From positions 154,301,915 to 154,365,914 of the forward strand of contig OZ010791.1 of the NCBI GenBank assembly GCA_963932465.1: a DNA stretch of 64,000 nucleotides. Reading direction: 5' to 3'. The translations under genes and the position numbers were made by a program. This document shows positions 11,331 through 22,905 of this stretch, piece by piece. This DNA is from Maratus speciosus (lineage: Eukaryota; Arthropoda; Arachnida; Araneae; Salticidae). Within the stretch, counting starts at the first letter, position 1; each line of letters begins with the position of its first letter. Below the pieces are notes generated by a model, which was not told where the DNA came from, ran no database searches, and saw only the letters and a list, made by a program, of their open reading frames with translations.

Positions 11331-12842
11331 GTTTTATATTTTGTAATAAATGTAGGATTTTTTAAAAATCAACATTATTTATCTGTTTTTAATAATCCGT
11401 TTTAAATCTTTATAATTGCAAAATATGTTTTTAAATCCATTTAAAAATAATGCATACATAAGAAGGATAATTGAAAATTGGGAAATTATTTTCAAATAAT
11501 ATTTTACTTATTAAATTTGCCTTGGTGGAAGGGCCAATGTCTCTTTTTTTGGCATTTTACAAAGAAGCTGTTTTAATGTTTTTAACTTCTTTGAATTATC
11601 ACTGAAGAAATTATTTCTTTGCCGAATAAATTAATTTTAATAATAATTGACATTTATTTCTGTTATACACCATGATTGTAAAGTTTGAAATGGTTGAAAT
11701 ACATAAAAAAAATATTCATGTTGATTGTTATGGAATATATTTTTAAAAGTACACTGTCATTTTTAAGGTACAGAACATCGACTATTTGAATTTTTTCTCA
11801 GCTGTAAAGTTAGAGTCGCACAAATTGTTGCAATTCATTATATAATTTATTATATTATTGTTGAATGTATTATATAAAGCTATTGTAACATCATTTAGTA
11901 GAGTATGAACAGTACATCCTTATTCCATAAAACGTCAGCAATCCCGTACTCACCGTACAAGTCCTACGTTCATATTGTGTTTTTCTTTACAATTTATTTT
12001 AAAAGCCTCTTGTGATGCGCATCAGACTACGTATGCAAAATGTAGGCAGTTTCAGAATAATCATTAACCCATATTTTGTCTATTTTTGGAAAATAAGTTT
12101 AATATTGTAGTCTAAGCATAAAAATACTATATGCAAAAGAAAAAGTTCCATTTTCAAAAACTTCCCTTAAAAAAAAAATCCATAATACAATTACTATCCG
12201 AAGAATTGCAGATTTTTTTTTTCTTTAATATTAATACACTTTTTTATATGTTTATTCTTTTAGAATATTACATAACTTTTTTGGTTGTTCTTTGATTGTG
12301 CCTTATGTTCCTATTCCCGCTGCAATATCTCTTATGAAGAAACAAACTGCTTAAAGGTATATCTAAAATCGATTGAAATATGGAACCTCCGAATCAAAAA
12401 TATTTAAAATATCTAAATCTATCATCCTTAGAAAATTAACAAATTCTGTAATGAAGATTGCCGAAAGATACTAGTTCACAATAAATTTCTCATGGTCCTG
12501 CTGCGAACCTCACAAGCTTGTTACGCGTTTTTATCAGAATTACAATTTGGCTATCACTATTTCAGGAAAAAAAGCTTTTTTAGCATATCATCTGTACAGC
12601 ATTTTCAATAGAACTACGGAGATTCTTCTTCTCTAGAAATAGTGGTGGCTAAAAAGGTGATCGCTATTTCCGATCAATAATATTTAAAGAGTACAAAGGG
12701 CTAAAATTTACCTGTTGATGATGTGGAATGGAGATCTTTCTAACAGAGAGGAAGTTTAAGATGGAAAAAAAATAATTACTTTAAAATTGATAAAGATGGA
12801 AATCCAACAATACTTCTCGTGCGCTGTGTTATTCAGAGAGAG
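11331..12842. other. No recognisable feature
   Basis: AT-rich DNA of about 1.5 kb. I see no inverted repeats, no satellite and no credible coding frame. Confidence 0.5.
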
Positions 12843-12850
12843 ATGGTATT

Positions 12851-13236
12851 GGGGCCTGATTACCCAAAAAAGGCACCTAAAGCACCAGCTTTTCCCCTAC
12901 ATTTTCAAAGAGCCCCCAAAACGGTCTAAACTTCTGTAAAATGAGGACTTTAATTTTTATTTTCTTTTTCTGTTGTGTATTTAGGATTTTTTGAGGGGAA
13001 CATTTTGGTAAATGCAAGAGAAAATTCTAACTACTTCAAGAGTATCATAGTATATTAGGTACATACCAAAAGCTCTTTATTGAAATAACTCGTCTAAGGT
13101 ATTTTCAGGAACGATATTTTGTAGCATTGATGAGTTTCCACGTAGAATTTAGAAAATTTTTCTGGAATGAAAGCGGGGGGGGGGGGGGGAATTCATGCTG
13201 TGCTTCCCTTAGCTTTAGGCGTTAATCGGGTCCTAT
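12851..13236. mobile_element. Probable hAT MITE
   Basis: The left end GGGGCCTGATTACCC and the right end, read on the minus strand as AGGACCCGATTAACGCC, form similar GC-rich termini. ATGGTATT (12843-12850) and ATGCTATT (13237-13244) flank the segment and match at 7 of 8 bases, consistent with an aged hAT target duplication. The interior is noncoding and includes a poly-G run at about 13176-13189. Confidence 0.6.
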
Positions 13237-13500
13237 ATGCTATTGTACAAAAATATTCCACCTATTTTTAAAGAGATACTAATATCAGCTAAATGTACCA
13301 TTGCTATCAGAAAATAATACCTAATGTGAGGATCATTTCAAGAAATTTTGTAAAGAGAAAAAATGCAAACCGTATAACATTTGCTTCAAATGAGATAAAT
13401 TGGGTAAGGAACAACAAAATTCTTGGTGTAAACACTATAAGACTTCATTTCGTTGGTATGCCAAAAATATATTCGTGACAAAATTTTATCTTTTTCATAG

Positions 13501-13574
13501 GTAAAAAAAAAAAAAAAAAAAAAAAAAATTAGAAAACAGGAATTTTGTTTTTTCAGAATTTAGTGTCGCCCCCG

Positions 13575-13616
<42 letters not shown>

Positions 13617-13640
13617 TGGTAGGTTATGTTTAATTATTGG

Positions 13641-13695
<55 letters not shown>
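13501..13695. repeat. Poly-A, (AT)n microsatellites and two short dispersed repeats
   Basis: A run of about 27 A (from 13502) is followed by a 50-bp block containing TTTTTCAGAATTTAGTGTCG (about 13530-13578), then (AT)n, then GATGGTGGTAGGTTATGTTT..TTGGTTAT (about 13612-13645), then (AT)n again. Both blocks recur in inverted orientation later in the window: the first at 54074-54125, the second at 56372-56405, there also beside an AT run. Confidence 0.8.
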
Positions 13696-13696
<1 letters not shown>

Positions 13697-14089
13697 CCTT
13701 TATTTTTGGGTTCTTAAAATATTGATTTGGTTTCAAAACTAGCCTTATGCACTAGGGATTTGGCAACAAAACTAGCTTTATCCCTGCGCCTGCGTAAGAC
13801 TAACGGACGACTAGCTTATCAGCTACTAACACAGTAATTTTCCTTCATTTCTCTGCGACCTGTTGCTATTTTCGTTTAAAGTTTTTACCTGTTCTATTCA
13901 CACAAACTAATTAAATAAGTTTTACAGCATGTCTTATGTATAATGGACAGTGAGTAAACTCTTGCAGTTTGTCGGGGAAGGGGGAAGAAGAGAAAAAGAA
14001 ATAGGAACACATGGGCTGGTAAAGAATACACGCAAAAGAAGATTAAAATGTAAGTTCAAAATCGAGAATCGCTTTCTATATTTCTTACT
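13696..14089. other. No recognisable feature
   Basis: Mixed-composition sequence. Short overlapping open frames on both strands (60 and 99 codons) look like chance frames. No repeat or gene was identified. Confidence 0.4.
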
Positions 14090-14099
14090 GTCAGAGAAG

Positions 14100-14502
14100 C
14101 ATGGTCCGACTAGCAAGTTTCTGTGCCCAGGGCACTTTAAAATTTTCGTGCCCCTTAGATTGGTTGATTTAATGATACTAGTTTTTTTAGATATTACATA
14201 CTTATTAGAAAAGTGTCAACTCAAAAAATTAACTTTTATGGAAAACTGAAAAGCAGTTCCAGGAATAAAAAGGAGATATTTTTTTTTTGTTATTTATTGA
14301 AATGTGCTTTTAATCATAAATTGAGATACATTTTTGTCATTTCATCGTATCTATATCTCAAATATCACATTTTTTCACAATTAAGATTTTTTAATGGAAA
14401 TTTAGATGCAATTACGCAAAATTATGTGCCCCTCAGAAATTTCGTACCCAGGGCAGGGGCCCCGGGCACGATCCCGTGCCCATGTGTGATAGTCAGGGCC
14501 TG
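14100..14502. mobile_element. hAT MITE with GGGCAC-rich ends
   Basis: The left end CATGGTCCGACTAGCA and the right end read on the minus strand (CAGGCCCTGACTATCA) match as hAT-type termini. GTGCCC/GGGCAC clusters follow on both sides (14120-14155 and 14434-14485). Left flank GTCAGAGAAG (ending 14099) and right flank GTCAGAAG (14503-14510) agree apart from a 2-bp indel, suggesting an 8-bp target duplication. No coding capacity. Confidence 0.65.
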
Positions 14503-14943
14503 GTCAGAAGGTGTAAAAATATTTAATTTTTATTCTCAGGCATAAACCTAAGGCCTTTCCGGCCCCCTCAAAATGCACTTACCAGATAGAGAACCTCGAG
14601 TATCCAACTCTGTCAATGCAAGACGCTTCCATCAAGCTTTTTTTTTTTCCCAAGCAAAGACGAAATTGCATCTCAAACATCTCCTTCAAGAAACCGTCCA
14701 GGTTTCTTTCCTTCCATGAAATTTCCAGAAAAGTAAAATTTTCACCTTGAAAAATTTTTTTACGTGCATCTCAGTGCGTTTTCAAAGGCATTACGATAAA
14801 GGTACTATATAAAGACTAAGAACAATGGGCCATCTTAAAATTTGTGAAAGTGTATTTCGGAAGATTCTTGGAATATTAAAATTCAGAGTGTAAAAGTTGT
14901 GCTAGAGGCATCTAAAAACTGAACTTTCTTTTTAAAAAGAAGG

Positions 14944-15522
14944 GGGATAGTCCAAGAGCTGTTAAACATTTTAGGGAAGGTATTTGAGGCACCCTGAAAA
15001 TTTGTGCAACACTTCTTTTGTAATGCCTGGATACAAAATCGAATGTCTGGCTGAAGGATCGTGGCCCAAAACCTGTGCCAGACAAAAAATGGCACTTGAC
15101 ACGTGTCTGGCACAGTGTTTGTGCCGACTAAAGTGTCTGTCATTTTCAAAATATTTTTTTCTAAGCATAAATATTATTGTGCCTCAATCTCAGCGTGCCT
15201 CAAATACCTTTTTTGGGTAGTCAAAAAATGGCACTTGACACGTGTCTGGCACAGTTTTTGTGCCGACTAAAGTGTCTGTCATTTTCAAAATATTTTTTTC
15301 TAAGTATAAATATTATTCTGTTTCAATCTCAGCGTGCTTCAAATACTTTTTTGGGGTAGTGTCAAAAAATGGCACTTGACACGTGTCTGGCACAGGTTTT
15401 GGCCACGATCTTTCAGCCAGACATTCGATTTTGTATTCAGGCATTACAAAAGAAGTGCTGCACAAATTTTCAGGGTGCCTCAAATACCTACTCAAAAATG
15501 TTCAACAGCTCTCCTACTAGGA
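14944..15522. mobile_element. MITE with ~140-bp terminal inverted repeats and internal tandem repeats
   Basis: The left arm (about 14944-15084) and right arm (about 15384-15522) are near-perfect reverse complements. Both contain AGAGCTGTT, GTATTTGAGGCACCCTG and AATCGAATGTCTGGCTGAA in corresponding orientation. Between them lie two ~143-bp direct repeats starting near 15088 and 15229, each with GGCACTTGACACGTGTCTGG and GTGCCGACTAAAGTGTCTG. The start of a third unit overlaps the right arm. Several open frames of 60-88 codons on both strands are reflections of these repeats. The target duplication is not clear. Confidence 0.8.
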
Positions 15523-16184
15523 GGGAGTACCCGTGAAGCAAGAGAAACTTGATGTCCACGGATTGTTAAAAAAATATTTTGATGAAAACTGGTCAGAAAT
15601 GGAGGTGCTTACTTTCCATAAAAGTATTATTTCTAAGGAACCATAGCAGAAGGAGATGGTGTATATATATAATATTACATGTTATATAGAAGATAATATA
15701 TTACATTCTTTTAAAAAAGTTATTTTAATTATAAGCTATTTATGATAATTTTATTTGATTATTGATAAGTTTGCTTTTTTATAATAAAACGTAAAACTAA
15801 ATTTTAATCATACTTATTGCTCTCGTAAGGCTTATTTTTTAATCCAAAATATTATCATCCGATGACCAAAAATAGAAACTATTAATTTGTTTCAGCAAGT
15901 ATGATAGACGATTGGCAACAAAATTCTTCTTATCCATAGGTTGGCAACAAAACTCTTCTTATCAGAAACTTTTTCCAATTAATTAATTAAATGAAGTAAA
16001 ATAGATTTTCCAACTCAACACAATAATATCACAAACAAAGCAACTAGCTATAAGTATACAAAAAATTGGAGGTATTCGATGCACGGGGTCGCAGTTACAG
16101 GTTTTTCACGATTTCCCAAAATTTGATTTTTTGGATAAGGCGAGTTTTTAAACTAACGTCCTCATATATATATATATAGTACAA
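15523..16184. other. AT-rich spacer with a short tandem duplication
   Basis: TTGGCAACAAAA(T/C)TCTTCTTATC occurs twice in tandem at about 15912-15966. A related TTGGCAACAAAACTAGC lies at about 13757. Otherwise nothing could be assigned. Confidence 0.4.
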
Positions 16185-17180
16185 AACATATTTCAATTTT
16201 AAGACACACGCTTTTATTTTATGTAAAATGACGTCATTAGCTTCCTCTTAAGAGTTTCACATTTACGATCCACTCTTAAACATCTACGGTAAAGTATGCA
16301 TAGGACGTTACCATGTCGAATGCAGCAAAAAGATGCCGTCATTAAATAATATCGACCAAAGAAAAAAAACCCGGGTATCTAATTATTAATAGGCCTTCAT
16401 TTGTTTGTAACAGTAACCTTTAACTGGTGTCACATAACTAGTGTGAAGTGGTCTGTGAGACAGCTAAATAGAAAGATGAATAAAAATCGCGATTAACTCA
16501 TAGGATGTTGTTTTTGTACTAAACTTTATGTACAGGAGTGTTAAAATTAAACTTCACCTATTCAAAAGTCTCTGGCGATAGTACTAAAGTTCCAAAAGAA
16601 ACAAAATTTCAGTAGTGCTTGTAGATAAACTGAAATTTGCAAGTTAAACTATGAAAATTGAAAAAAGCAACGGTCTGTGAGACCGGTAACATCAGTTAAA
16701 GATTAATATAGATATTTAAAATTAAATATAGTTTATAATAGCTCCATATTTTAACAGAAATCATTCGTTTATATTTTTTCAAAATAAAACGTATTTTAAT
16801 TATTTTTTATTTCGGTTGTTATGTGGAAATGGCAACAAAAATATATAATTACTATATTACAATTATTTTCCTTTACTTTCTACAGAAATGGAATACTTCC
16901 GTTGCCTATATTAAGCAAATGGATCTAAAAACTACAAAATTAAATGAAGATGCAGTTTTCAAACAAATTGCATTTAAAAGTACTTTTTTTTTTTCCCAAT
17001 ACAACAGTATAAAAATAAAAAAATGTGTGATGCTTAGAAGTTTAAAAAATTGCTATAGAGTATTTAATCGTACAATGATACATCTGCTTTGTTTTACGGC
17101 TGACTTATACAACGTAACGTTATTTTTTGGAAACGACACAAAAGGAGTTGGGAGAAAGAAATAGCATACCGGGGGCTTAA
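16185..17180 (+). repeat. Dispersed repeat, family shared with 53052-53763
   Basis: The segment from about TTCAATTTTAAGACACACGC (16190) to ATAGCATACCGGGGGCT (17180) is the reverse complement of 53052-53763. The match includes TGACGTCAT, ACAGAAATCATTC, CAGAAATGG.ATACTTCCGTTGCC and the final CCGGGGGCT. A 286-bp MITE interrupts this copy. The 113-codon frame at 16823-17164 lies inside the repeat, and the inverted relative has no comparable frame, so I do not call a gene. Both ends are shared by the copies, but I see no terminal repeats. The type of element is unknown. Confidence 0.85.
16417..16702. mobile_element. piggyBac-like MITE (TTAA target)
   Basis: The ends are CCTTTAACTGGTGTCAC on the left and, on the minus strand, TCTTTAACTGATGTTAC on the right. 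CTGTGAGAC occurs near both ends. It is bordered by GTAA (16413-16416, one base off TTAA) and TTAA (16703-16706). The uninterrupted relative at 53523-53526 shows a single TTAA at exactly this point, so the insertion duplicated TTAA. It is 286 bp and noncoding. The CCTTT start with a TTAA target fits the piggyBac superfamily. Confidence 0.85.
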
Positions 17181-17249
17181 AAAAAATGACGTTGCTGCAT
17201 TTGTCATTGTTAATGCTCTTCCATGCTAATAAGATTTCGTTTTATAAGT
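17181..17249. other. Spacer
   Basis: Short AT-rich spacer before a hAT terminus. Nothing recognised. Confidence 0.3.
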
Positions 17250-17332
17250 AATAAGAATTACATGTTACGACGGGGGACATCATGATTTTAGAGATTCTGA
17301 GGTGGAGCATGACCAAAGGTTGGGAACCACTG
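17250..17332 (-). mobile_element. Solo hAT-type terminus
   Basis: Read on the minus strand from 17332 the sequence is CAGTGGTTCCCAACCTTTGG, the standard terminus of many hAT elements, followed by TCATGCTCCACC. No partner end was found to the left, so this is a truncated or diverged remnant. The inner limit is arbitrary. Confidence 0.6.
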
Positions 17333-17867
17333 TTGTAATCTGTTTGTTCATTGTCTGATATCTTTCTGGCAGCTTCCGAAACAAGTTTTCTGTGCAACGT
17401 CTGTCATTCCACACCGATCGAAACTGTTATCGCGTTATCTGATAAATTTTGACATGAGACAGAGTTTATGTAACTAAGGAGAAATTTCATGGCAAATGAA
17501 ATCATGTTAGTTAATAAATTTCTGTTAAAGACACTTATTTCTGACTTGTTTGACATTCTTTGTTTATAATTAATTACTTCTCATGGGATCCTGATAAAAA
17601 TCTGCGATAAATCTACTGCATTATCATTATCTGCAGCAAGAGAAATTGTGAATACAGCAACAGCATTCATATCAATGGTATTCCTGTAAGAAAGTTGTCT
17701 TGTTAAGACTATCTATCACAAACTTGTTTGTTTCACAGACCTAATCTTAATTTGTGTAAAGGAAAACACATTCATGTGTTATTGCTAATTTCGTTAGATA
17801 ACCTGAAAAAGTCTGTATTGTGTGACATCTCGTTATAAAATGGTACAAAATTTAGTTAGTTTTATTA
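17333..17867. other. No recognisable feature
   Basis: AT-rich sequence between two hAT remnants. Nothing could be assigned. Confidence 0.4.
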
Positions 17868-17875
17868 TTCTATAA

Positions 17876-18430
17876 CAGTGGTCGCTAACCTTTCGAAACT
17901 CACGTACCACTAAATACAATTAAATACTCGACACGTATTTAATATTTTACAAAAATTATATAGGAATCTTATTTGATTAACAAAATCGTAAATCTTATTT
18001 AATCACTTGCTTAATTGTACAAAATTATTAAAGTTAGTTTATTTATTACAAAATAATTGAATTTTACTTACATTTTTAGTGGGATATTTTTTTCTGTTTG
18101 TTTGAAATAAATCCATGTGTTTTTGGCCCAAGTCACGTTTTGCAAGACGGAAAGCATATTTTATTTTAAGCCAAGACTAATTACCGAGTTTTAATTGCTG
18201 CGACAGATAAAAATTGTATTTTTACATAAATAGGTTGCTAAAAACGGAATACATTTTTTTTATAATGTTTTTCCCTTAACAATACATTTTCATAAATGTA
18301 ATAATTTTTTAGAATATTGTTTTTGTTTTATTTTTAATGAAACATAAACAAATGTAAATAATATCCAGATTTTTCTACGGACCATTGACATTTTCTCGCG
18401 AACCATTGGTGGTCCATTCCATGGGCGCCG
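17876..18430 (+). mobile_element. hAT MITE with perfect 8-bp target duplication
   Basis: It begins CAGTGGTCGCTAACCTTTCG. The right part holds GGACCATTGACATTTTCTCG and ACCATTGGTGGTCCATTCC, the usual right-end wording of this hAT family. TTCTATAA is found exactly at both sides (17868-17875 and 18431-18438). It is 555 bp with no coding frame. The last bases of the right end are diverged from the left terminus. Confidence 0.85.
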
Positions 18431-18438
18431 TTCTATAA

Positions 18439-20323
18439 AAAAAGGCGTTTGCCTAGAACTGTCGTCGAGTTTTAAAAATAAACTTATTTTATGTTTTCTG
18501 ATTCTGTAAAAATTCAGTAATATTTCTTTTAATCAGCTTTAATTGTCTTTTAAATCTTGGGGGGGGGGGGGGTAAAGTATCTACCCAATATATATAAAAT
18601 CCTAATGTAACGATTTTATGAAACGAATTCATGAAAAAGTTTTTGAACTCTTAAATGCGGGATTTGTAGAACACTGGTGATAATGGAATTTTAGTACGTT
18701 CGTACGTCACCTACAACATGTTTTCTTAAACAGAGTGCATATAGAATTTCTAGTTATTCTACAGGGCCGAAAAAAATAGCTTACACTATTATCTATGGCA
18801 GTTATTTAAAATGCATTTTAGTGCCATTACGTTATTTGAAATTTATACGAAATTTGTATGTGTTACTAATGCTTTCCATTGAAAATATGGGATGTAACAT
18901 TTATATTTCTTTTATCGGACAAAACAACAATATTTCCTATGACGTTTATTTAACATATGATGCTTCATGTATCTTTATGTGTATGATTGTGTCTTCAACT
19001 AACTTTTCAAACGCATTTTAAGCTCTCTTCCAATCAATGAAAATCGCTCAAATCTTTAGAAAAACTTCCGCCATTGTCAAATTTATGTATTGTTTAAAAA
19101 AAAAAAAAAAATCGCTGGTAAGCGACCATGGTGGAAAATCCATACCCGATATTTAAAAATGGATTTTTTTTTTATGTTTTGATACAAACAGTTAAGTTGT
19201 TTATAAATTTAAATTTAATCATCAATAAATTATTACTAATTAAAATAAATAAAATACAAGAAGAAAAACTAAATATTATATTTTAGTTTTAAGGCTGTTG
19301 AACAGTTGCAGAAATATTTGTTGTAAAAAATATTAAGTTAAATGATTTAGTGCTGTTATTTATTATCGAATTCATAATGAATTAGAGGGGGGGGGGGGGG
19401 GGGCAGATGGATGGATGGATGAATGGCATGTAAATAGTGGTTGAATTGTTATAAATAAGCTTGACTAAAAGCGAAATTTCATTACTTTAGAGGATAGCAA
19501 AATAAAATTTAAATACTATATACATATTAGCACTCATACTGTGCATAACGCTAACCATCTATATTATCATAGCATTACTTTCACTTCCGTTCAATTCACA
19601 ACCACAAAAATTCATACGTAAGGAACTCCTCACATCGTTTGTGCATAATGAAAAATAGGGCAGTTATATTTGATTATTTTAAGTTCAAATGAAATTCGAA
19701 GAGAACTTTTGAAAGATAGGATAATTTTTCAGATAACTCCGGATAATGTCTTCCTGTAAATAAATGAAAGTATGTCAGAATTTTAATCCCCTCCCCCCCC
19801 CTCATACACAACATACCCCCCCCCCCCCAAAAAAAAAAAAAGAAAAAAAATTCTTACATGCGTAAAATATTTTAAATGAGTTTTAAAATATTTGTAGTTT
19901 TTCATAAATTATCTTTTTTATGCTCCTTTTCGTTGTTTTTTATTGTTTAGGGAAGCGTGTGTGTTCTCGCTTTCGTAATGAGGTATTAAGAATGGGTTTT
20001 AATATCGTTTTAAAAAGATGGATGTCACGGTTAGAATAGCGACACGATAACGTCCATGCTTGGTTAGCCTTTTAGGGAGGTGTTTCCCAGATCGTCATGG
20101 TTTATGAGTGTGACAACAATTAAGTCATGCTTTTGCAGTCTGATGGCATGTACCTAACTATGTTGCGAACTCATTCACATCATTATTATTCTTAGTTATT
20201 TAATAAAGCAGAATATGTTTGTTTGTTTTTTGTCTTATTTTCTAATATGCATTTGTTTCCTCATTTCTTTATTATTTTAACATACTTTTTCTTTAGCTTA
20301 GGATCCATCTGTTTTAAATTCAC
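18439..20323. other. AT-rich stretch with homopolymer runs
   Basis: Contains poly-G at about 18560-18572, poly-A near 19096, poly-G at about 19387-19403 followed by a short (GATG)n, and poly-C/poly-A near 19790-19850. The part at about 19960-20160 has more balanced composition but no open frame. A 66-codon frame at 18821-19021 is AT-rich and unremarkable. No gene called. Confidence 0.5.
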
Positions 20324-20326
20324 ATA

Positions 20327-20355
20327 CAGTGAACCAAAAAAAAAGTTGGGCAACA
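20327..20355. mobile_element. Possible solo Tc1-like terminus
   Basis: CAGTGAACCAAAAAAAAAGT followed by TGGGCAAC, preceded by TA, has the form of a Tc1-type inverted-repeat end. No partner was found. It may be a relic cut by the hAT insertion that follows at 20425. Confidence 0.35.
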
Positions 20356-20424
20356 GCTTCTATTGATTTCATTGTTTAATTATTTTGCTCTATGTTGTTC
20401 TTTAAAAGTAAAAGTTTATTTAAT

Positions 20425-22656
20425 AGGGTTGCACAACCTTTTTAAGTGAAGGGCCACTTTCAAAAATGTCCGAGTTGTCGAGGGCCACATCAGTCACACG
20501 AAGAGAATTCTATTTCGGGGAGGTGTGTGTGTGTGTGTGTGTGTGGGGGGTTATCCCTCTAGGTTCCTCTACCCAGACAACATGTCCAATTCAGTTGGCA
20601 AAGATATATCAACAGTTTACGTTTGTATATATAACAAGGATTAATTTTAAAGAGTGATAATATTCCTGTACTTTATTCGGGTGAGTAAATTTTATTTTAT
20701 TAAAAGTGCTAAAAAACAAACATAGGCATGAAAATGGCTGGTGCCGAAAAAAAAATGTGAACTTTATGAACGAAGGGGGTAGGAAGAGCCGATCAACAAC
20801 ATTTGAGATTTTTACGGGCCTGATCAACGAAATTTGTGATTTTTCCGCACCGGATCGACGAAATTCCTATTAATCTGCACCTGATCGGCGATATTTGCGA
20901 TTTTTCCGCGCCTGATCGACAAAATGTGCGATTTTTTCGTGCCCGACCAACGACATTCGCGATTTTTCGGATCCCGATCGACAAAAACTCAGGATTCTTT
21001 TCGTTCAAGAACGACGAAATTTCCGATTTTTCCACCTCTGACCGACGAGATTCGCGATTTTTCCGCGAACGATCAACGAAATTCGGGATTCTTAACTGAC
21101 TTTGACGAAATTTGCGATTTTTTCAAACGGTAAATTGACGAAATTTGCGATTTGTTCTCGCGATAATCTAACGGAAGTCGAAATTTTCCCGCAGCCAATC
21201 AATGAAATTTCCAAATTTTCCTCGCATTATCGAGAAAAGTCGCGTTTTTTCTGTGCCTGACAACGAAATTTGCAATTTTTCCGGGCCAGATCGACAAATT
21301 CGCTATTTTATCGTCCCAAACCAACGAAATTTGCGATTTTTCCGACCCCGATTGACAAAACTCGCGATTTTTTCGTGTCCATTTGACGAAGCTTGCGATT
21401 TTTCCGAGCCCCATCAACGAAATTCGCGATTCTTAATTGACTGACGAAATTCGCAATTTTTCCCGCGGCAAATTGACGAAATTTAAGATAAACAGATGAA
21501 ACACGTGATTTTTCCGCACCTAATTGACAAAATTTGCGATTTTTCCACACCCGATAGACGAAATTCACGATTCCTAACTGACTGACGAAATTTGCAATTA
21601 TTTCCCGCGGCAAATTGACGAAATTCGCGATTTTTTCGCGCGACTTACGAAACTCAATATTTTTCCGCAGTCGACCAAGAAAATTCGCAATTTTTTCACG
21701 CATCATCAACAAAATTGACGATTTTTTCGTGTCCGATCAACGAAATTTGCGATTTTTCCGCGCTTGATCAACAAAATTCGCGACTTTTCCGTGCCCGATC
21801 AATGAAATTCGCGATTTTTCCGTGCCCGATCAATGAAATTCGCGATTTTTCCGATCTCGTTCTCCAAAACTCGCGATTTTTCCTAGCCCGACTTTTCCGT
21901 GCCCGATCGACAAAATTTGCGAATTTTTTACGCTTCAACTACAAAATTCCCGATTTTTCGGTAACCGATCAAGAAATTTGCGATTTTTCTGCGCCTGACC
22001 GACAAAATTCGCAATTTTTCCGTGTCCGATCAATGAAATTCGCGATTTTTCTGAGCCTTATCGACAAAATTTGCTATTCTTCCGCATCCGATCAACGAAA
22101 TTTGCGATTTTTTCTCGCCCGATCTACGAAATTCCTAAATCTTAACTCACTGATGAAATTGGCAATTTTTTCCAGCTGCAAATTGACGAAATTCGCGATA
22201 TTTTCTCGTGACTGACGAAACTTACTATTTTTCTGCAGTCGATCAAGAAAATTTGCAATTTTTCCTCACATCATCAACAAAATTTATGATTTTTTAGTCC
22301 CCGATCAGCGAAATTTGCGGTTTTTTCCGTGCTTCATCGACCAAATTCGCGATTTTTCCGTGCCCGATCAAGGAAATTTGCGATTTTTCCGAGCCTGATC
22401 AAAGAAATTTGCGATTTTTCCGAGCGTCATCGACAAAATTCGCCATTTTCCTGCACCCGATCAACGAAATTCGCGATTCTTATTTGACCAACATAATTTT
22501 CAAAATTTCCCGAAGCAAATTAACGAAATTCACGATTCTGCGACTTTTCGACAAAAATTGCAATATTTTCCAGTTATAAATTGACGAAGTTCGCGGGCCA
22601 CACGTTACCCCATCGCGGGCCACTTTTGGCCCGCGGGCCACAGGTTGTGCATCCCT
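20425..22656. mobile_element. hAT element carrying a long minisatellite
   Basis: The left end AGGGTTGCACAACCTTTTTA and the right end GGTTGTGCATCCCT form inverted termini, each followed inward by GGGCCAC motifs (GGCCCGCGGGCCA on the right). This is a typical hAT layout. Flanks TATTTAAT (20417-20424) and AATTTAAA (22657-22664) agree at the six central bases. The interior has (GT)n at about 20524-20546 and then the minisatellite at 20782-22592. There is no transposase, so it is non-autonomous. Confidence 0.8.
20782..22592. repeat. Minisatellite, ~36-bp unit, roughly 45-50 copies
   Basis: The unit is approximately CCGATCAACGAAATTCGCGA followed by TTTTTCCGCGC. It repeats at about 34-38 bp with many substitutions, plus occasional interruptions such as CTTAACTGACTGACGAAATT. 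Because the unit is often a multiple of three and lacks stops, it yields repetitive open frames on both strands, including the longest in the window (166 codons at 21715-22215, rich in ICDFSA/NSRFF-like blocks). These are not genes. A related array in reverse orientation lies at 51355-51850. Confidence 0.92.
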
Positions 22657-22905
22657 AATTTAAAATAATAAAAATTTTTGAGATGATTTACACAGTTTTA
22701 TTTTATTTTAATAAAACTTAAATCTAAATTATAAATTTATAAAACGTGGTGATGCTTACACAATGTGCCAAAAAAAACTCTTTTAAATTTAAAACAAAGC
22801 CATCTAATATTTCATGTTATGTCCTTTTGCTGCTGTTACAGCTTGTAGTCTCTTATTCATCGAAAGGGCCAGTTTTTAGGTTAAATCTGGTGGTACATTT
22901 TGTCA

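Noticed and set aside
16823..17164. 113-codon plus-strand frame
   Set aside because: It lies inside a dispersed repeat whose inverted copy at 53 kb has no matching frame. It has no recognisable domain and is strongly AT-driven.
22147..22190. CTGATGA ... GACGAAA resembling a hammerhead ribozyme core
   Set aside because: It is a chance product of the minisatellite unit. No stems I, II and III of the right form surround it.
20793..22215. Open frames up to 166 codons on both strands with repetitive protein sequence
   Set aside because: They are translations of a ~36-bp minisatellite inside a hAT element. Overlapping frames on both strands have the same origin.
20782..22592. Regular short repeats resembling a CRISPR array
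   Set aside because: Units are degenerate and contiguous without unique spacers, and the DNA is eukaryotic. It is a minisatellite.
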